64,000 bases of DNA from Nocardiopsis sp. FR4 (lineage in GTDB: Bacteria; Actinomycetota; Actinomycetes; Streptosporangiales; Streptosporangiaceae): NCBI RefSeq assembly GCF_009830945.1, contig NZ_VWVV01000029.1, positions 1-64,000 of the forward strand. Reading direction: 5' to 3'. The position numbers were made by a program, and so were the translations under genes. This document shows positions 61,306-64,000 of this stretch, one piece after another. How positions within the stretch are numbered: the first letter of the stretch is position 1; each line of letters begins with the position of its first letter. The notes under the pieces were generated by a model. That model saw only the letters and a program-made list of their open reading frames with translations. It had not been told where the DNA came from and searched no databases.

Positions 61306-62330
61306 CGAATTGGTGCGTGATAGCGGGTGAGGCAAGGGATGAACGGCTGTGGCATGATCCCGCCGTGACGATCAAGGCCAACCATGCGGTCCTGGCCCAT
61401 CCACGGCTCACCGGAATCTCCCAACACCACCTGGCCGCGCTCGTGGAGAAGCTGGCCCGCCCCTGGGAAGCGGCCGTTAAAGACCACCAGTACCAGGTCC
61501 GGGTCGGGGCGAGGAAACGGGCTGCCGGAGCCGGTGCCGGGCACCGATTGGTCTTCGTCGACCGCCTAGTGGCCACCCTGATCCACCTGCGCCATGACCT
61601 ACCGCACGCGGTCCTGGGGCGGCTGTTCGGAGTGGACCGGTCCACCGTCACGCGGGCTGGGAGCCAGATTCGCGTGCTGTTGGCCGAGCGGGGGTGCGCA
61701 GTCCCGAACCGTCCGGGGGTGCGTCTGCCCACCTTGTCGGACGTGTTCGCTTACGCCCAAGCCGAGGGTGTGGAACTGCGGTTGGATGCCACCGAAGTCC
61801 AGGTGCGCCGGCCCCGTGCGGGTCGGGGCGGGCAGCGGGCGTTCGTGGCGGGTAAGAAGAAGCAGGACACGATGAAGGCCACCGTCGTGGCCGACCACCG
61901 CGGGCGCACGCTGTGGACCGGCTTCCTGCGCCCCGGACGCATGCACGATGCCACAGCGGTTCGGCTCGAAGGCATCGACGCGTGCTTCCGCCACTTCTCA
62001 GAGGTAGAAGTGCTGCTGGACGACGGTTACTTCGGTCTGCGGCGTGATCACCCAGGTCAGGCCATCACACCACCGCGCAAGCCGAACCGGAGCGCCCTGC
62101 CCGAGTTCCACGAGCGGTGGAAGCACCACCGCCACACGCATTCCTCAGATCGGATCACCGTCGAACACGCCCTGGCCGACCACAAGCGCTGGAAGCAGTT
62201 GACACGCTGGACCCACCGGCACGAGAACCTACCGGGCCATCGCCGGACTGGTCTCCGACCGCACCGCGAACATCTGAAAAGCACGGCAGACGGGGCCACC
62301 ACGCCTCACCCGCTATCACGCACCCACTCG
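61306..62330 (+). mobile_element. Second insertion sequence (IS5/IS427-like), about 1025 bp
   Basis: Imperfect terminal inverted repeats of about 28 bp are visible: the left end CGAATTGGTGCGTGATAGCG continues GGTGAGGC, and the right end read inward is CGAGTGGGTGCGTGATAGCG then GGTGAGGC. TA dinucleotides flank both (61304-61305 and 62331-62332), consistent with a 2-bp TA target duplication. It interrupts a group II intron fragment on its right side. Confidence 0.75.
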
Positions 62331-62333
62331 TAA
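61365..62333 (+). pseudogene. IS5/IS427-like transposase, frameshifted C-terminus
   Basis: A DDE transposase (helix-turn-helix near VLGRLFGVDRSTVTRAGSQI; first Asp in LRLDATEVQV; second in LLDDGYFGLRR; Glu in TVEHALADHKRWK). The likely start inside the element is GTG 61365. After RHEN near 62225 the expected ending YRAIAGLVSDRTANI is present in another frame, ending with TGA at 62275-62277, while the present frame runs on to 62333. A one-base shift has therefore altered the last ~15 residues; catalytic residues remain. Confidence 0.7.
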
Positions 62334-62578
62334 TAACAGCCGCTGTCCCCTACCGCTGCCGCGTTTACGCCCCGACCGTCTTGGCAATGACGGGATTTGC
62401 TATCCGTGGCTGGCTTAATCTCGATTGGGCTGCCTCATCCGCGGTTCGTGTTCCTCAGTGCAGGGTTTCGCCTCGGGCTTCCTTCCGACCCCACCTCGCG
62501 ATGACACCGTTGCCTTCGGCTCACGGTTAGCACCGTCTCTTCCCGCAAGAGACTTTCGACCTCAAGCGCCAGGCGTAC
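62334..62578 (-). mobile_element. Group II intron 5' fragment (domain I)
   Basis: Read on the minus strand the sequence has the hallmark run of bacterial group II intron domain I: GAGCCGAAGGCAACGG, then TGTCATCGCGAGGTGGGGTC, GGAAGGAAGCCCGAGGCGAA and GGGGCGTAAACGCGG, with stems such as GTCTCTT/AAGAGAC. The 5' end is probably GTACGCC at about 62578. It is cut off at 62333 by the second IS; no reverse transcriptase or domain V is in the window, so it is a dead fragment. Confidence 0.7.
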
Positions 62579-62681
62579 CAGCGATGACGCCCCTGAGGGT
62601 TCCTCCGGGTCATTTTTGGTGCTTCTGCTGTGCCTGCAAGCACTTCGTACCGAGGAAGTACGTGTAGAAGAGGAGGAGGGG

Positions 62682-62771
62682 ATGGGCGGCCGGCCCAGAG
62701 GCCCTAAGAGGAAAACCGCCCACCCCGCACCAAACAACTCACTGAAACAGGAGCCATCTCCACCATGGTAG
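62682..62771 (+). CDS. Possible 29-aa basic peptide with AT-hook-like start
   Basis: ATG at 62682 follows an unusually strong GAGGAGGAGGGG. The peptide MGGRPRGPKRKTAHP continues to a TAG at 62769-62771, overlapping the next gene's start. GRPRGPKRK resembles an AT-hook. It may instead be a leader that couples translation to the next gene. Confidence 0.35.
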   Translation: MGGRPRGPKRKTAHPAPNNSLKQEPSPPW

Positions 62772-63178
62772 AGGATCGGCCGACAGAGACCCTCCAACAG
62801 ATCGCGGATCGGTATAAGACGACGCTGAACATGGTGCGACGGAAGTGGTCCCACCACGCCGCGTGGCCCCGTCCTGCTGGCAAGGAGGGCCAAGCCTTCA
62901 TCTACTACTCCGACGAGGTGGACGAGGCGACCCGGGTCATCTTCGGTCTGCCCCCGGAGGAGGGCTCACCCGATGACCTCCTGACGTGGGAAGGGGTGTG
63001 CGCCTACTTGACCAAGGGCACCGTCACGGCCGAGCAGATGTACCACCGCCGTTGGAAGGGCACATGGCCCCGGGGGAGGGTTGTGGACGGGGTCGAGCGG
63101 TGGACCCGCGAGGAGGCCGAGGCCGCGCATGTGGCGATCGTGCGATCCCGGGGTGGACGCGGCAACCCCTTGCTCTAG
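62765..63178 (+). CDS. Helix-turn-helix protein of the element
   Basis: A 137-aa protein. Residues 5-35 look like a DNA-binding helix-turn-helix (ETLQQIADRYKTTLNMVRRK); the remainder includes LLTWEGVCAYLTKGTVTAEQ and MYHRRWKGTWPRGRVVDGVE, a second possible DNA-binding unit. Not recognised as a known regulator. First intact phage-type gene after the mobile-element pile-up. Confidence 0.7.
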   Translation: MVEDRPTETLQQIADRYKTTLNMVRRKWSHHAAWPRPAGKEGQAFIYYSDEVDEATRVIFGLPPEEGSPDDLLTWEGVCAYLTKGTVTAEQMYHRRWKGTWPRGRVVDGVERWTREEAEAAHVAIVRSRGGRGNPLL

Positions 63179-63225
63179 GTCCCATCCTAGGTATGGTCTG
63201 ACCACAGCTGAGGGGCAGGAAACCC
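63170..63225 (+). promoter_or_regulatory. Repeated promoter-leader module, copy 1
   Basis: TTGCTC (63170-63175), 16-base spacer, TATGGT (63192-63197), then a short hairpin GGGG-CAGGAAA-CCCC at about 63212-63226. TTGCTCTAGGTCC and the hairpin are repeated at 63545. Confidence 0.65.
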
Positions 63226-63260
63226 CAACGCGGCACCGAACGGCCTACCGAGGAGTACGC

Positions 63261-63497
63261 ATGACCTTCCAGCCCGGCGACCGCATCACCTACACCGGCG
63301 ACAACACGAACTGCCACGGCCTGACAGGCGGCATCCTCAAGGCCTGCGACTGCGACCTTTGTGACCACCAGCAGGAGACGGCAGGCGCCGAAGGCGAAAC
63401 CCCCACCCCCCGCTACGTATGCCTGGGCAGCCGGAACTCCTGGAGCATGTGGGTCGTGCACCACGTACCCGCCGAGCACATGAGCCCGCGCCCCTAA
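63261..63497 (+). CDS. Hypothetical small Cys-rich protein
   Basis: A 78-aa protein with an SH3-like start (FQPGDRITYTGDNTNCHGLT) and a CDCDLC cluster near residue 30, suggesting metal binding. Not recognised. GAGG precedes the ATG; a strong terminator follows. Confidence 0.65.
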   Translation: MTFQPGDRITYTGDNTNCHGLTGGILKACDCDLCDHQQETAGAEGETPTPRYVCLGSRNSWSMWVVHHVPAEHMSPRP

Positions 63498-63504
63498 CCG
63501 CGAC

Positions 63505-63535
63505 AGCCCCCGGATCACCGGGGGCTTTCCTTTTC
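63505..63535 (+). terminator. Intrinsic terminator with T-tract
   Basis: AGCCCCCGG (63505-63513), loop ATCA, CCGGGGGCT (63518-63526), followed by TTCCTTTT. Confidence 0.85.
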
Positions 63536-63544
63536 CCAACGCTC

Positions 63545-63600
63545 TTGCTCTAGGTCCTATTTTCCTTAAGCTGACGACCACGGCGGGGCAGGAAACCCCG
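63545..63600 (+). promoter_or_regulatory. Repeated promoter-leader module, copy 2
   Basis: TTGCTC (63545-63550), 16-base spacer, TAAGCT (63567-63572), then GGGG-CAGGAAA-CCCC at about 63585-63599. Same design as copy 1 at 63170. Confidence 0.65.
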
Positions 63601-63628
63601 CCTCCACCGAACGACACCGGAAGACCAC

Positions 63629-63889
63629 ATGCGCATCATCGACACGCCCCTCTACAAGGCCGCCGCCCGCGCCCTGGGCGACATGGACCTCCTCGACGCC
63701 GAAGTCGAAACCGCACGCGCCGCGACCTGGACGCAGCCCGAAGGCGAGCAGCGCATCAACGCAGTCCGGCACTACTTCGCGCTGCGCCGCGACCAGGAGG
63801 CCGCCCGCGCCCGGTACGCCGAGGCCAGCGATCGACTCACCACGGCCTGCCTCGCCCTGGGCGTCACCCCGCCCCTGCCCACCGTCTAG
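63629..63889 (+). CDS. Hypothetical helical protein
   Basis: An 86-aa, Ala/Arg-rich helical protein (LDAEVETARAATWTQPEGEQ, then HYFALRRDQEAARARYAEAS). Not recognised. It follows promoter module copy 2. Confidence 0.6.
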   Translation: MRIIDTPLYKAAARALGDMDLLDAEVETARAATWTQPEGEQRINAVRHYFALRRDQEAARARYAEASDRLTTACLALGVTPPLPTV

Positions 63890-63898
63890 CCACCCCCC

Positions 63899-63921
63899 GG
63901 GGGCTGCCGCAGGGCAGCCCC
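63899..63921 (+). terminator. Hairpin before last gene
   Basis: GGGGGCTGCC pairs with GGGCAGCCCCC around a short loop, directly after the preceding stop codon. Confidence 0.65.
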
Positions 63922-63937
63922 CACCGAACGGAGTCCC

Positions 63938-64000
63938 ATGCCCTACGCCCCCATGCTTGGCCGCCTTCACCCTGGCCACCTTTCGCCGTGCCGGTATGCC
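63938..64000 (+). CDS. Partial gene at right edge
   Basis: An ATG with CGGAG eight bases upstream opens a frame (MPYAPMLGRLHPGHLSPCRYA) that is still open at the window end. Too little is present to assign a function. Confidence 0.45.
   Translation, partial: MPYAPMLGRLHPGHLSPCRYA

Noticed and set aside
62425..62667. An 80-codon frame on the plus strand
   Set aside because: It is antisense to group II intron domain I; such frames are artefacts.
36465..64000. A CRISPR array or classical toxin-antitoxin pair in the element
   Set aside because: No regularly spaced repeats were seen; the HicA-like gene has no HicB neighbour.

Overview
The window is high-GC actinobacterial DNA. The strongest pointers are a complete Pup-proteasome gene set (dop, pup, prcB, prcA, pafA, pafBC), WhiB, Tat genes in mycobacteria-like order, and a secreted protease (32925-34073) that closely resembles the alkaline serine protease of Nocardiopsis. 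My best guess is a Nocardiopsis species or close relative (order Streptosporangiales). No rRNA, tRNA or CRISPR array was seen.

Positions 1-36400 are chromosome. From the left: a nucleoside deaminase; a divergent pair of lnt-fxsA (minus) and an orphan MsiK/UgpC-type sugar ABC ATPase; a possible small RiPP-like cluster (S9 peptidase, 35-aa acidic peptide, JmjC hydroxylase); a TetR regulator divergent from a DUF2306 membrane protein; an iron-box-controlled FhuF-like reductase; a DUF4352-type membrane protein, an MFS exporter and panD. Then comes the conserved block dgk-helY, DUF397 protein, tatC, tatA, fused pafBC, DUF3866, a formyltransferase-like gene, a two-domain FKBP lipoprotein, pafA, prcA, prcB, pup, dop. 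Two copies of a secreted S1 protease gene, one of them broken, sit between pup and dop.

From about 36400 to beyond the right edge lies an integrated phage-like element. Its tyrosine integrase lies next to a displaced 3' end of arc (proteasomal ATPase, last ~30 codons ending GQYL), so the element appears to have integrated into arc and separated it from dop-pup-prcBA. Order within the element: integrase, excisionase, XRE regulator, SpdB/DUF2637-like membrane protein, a minus-strand module (PAP2-like protein, MAB_1171c-like membrane protein, HExxH peptidase, XRE repressor), a divergent leaderless XRE gene, then a rightward early region (replication initiator with internal iterons, DnaC-like loader, WhiB, HNH, SSB, PP2C, RecA/Sak4-like ATPase, DUF2786, HicA-like and many small unknowns). 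Two operator families recur at its promoters: AACTTGGGGCAAGTT and GGAACANTGTTCC. No terminase, capsid or conjugation gene is in the window, so prophage versus other integrative element is unproven.

At 56.18-62.58 kb the early region is interrupted by a pile-up: an IS5-type element with a 3-bp target duplication, a visibly AT-rich cassette of three exported proteins of unknown function, a second IS with a frameshifted transposase, and a 5' fragment of a group II intron on the minus strand. Phage-like small genes with a repeated promoter module resume at 62.7 kb and run off the right edge.
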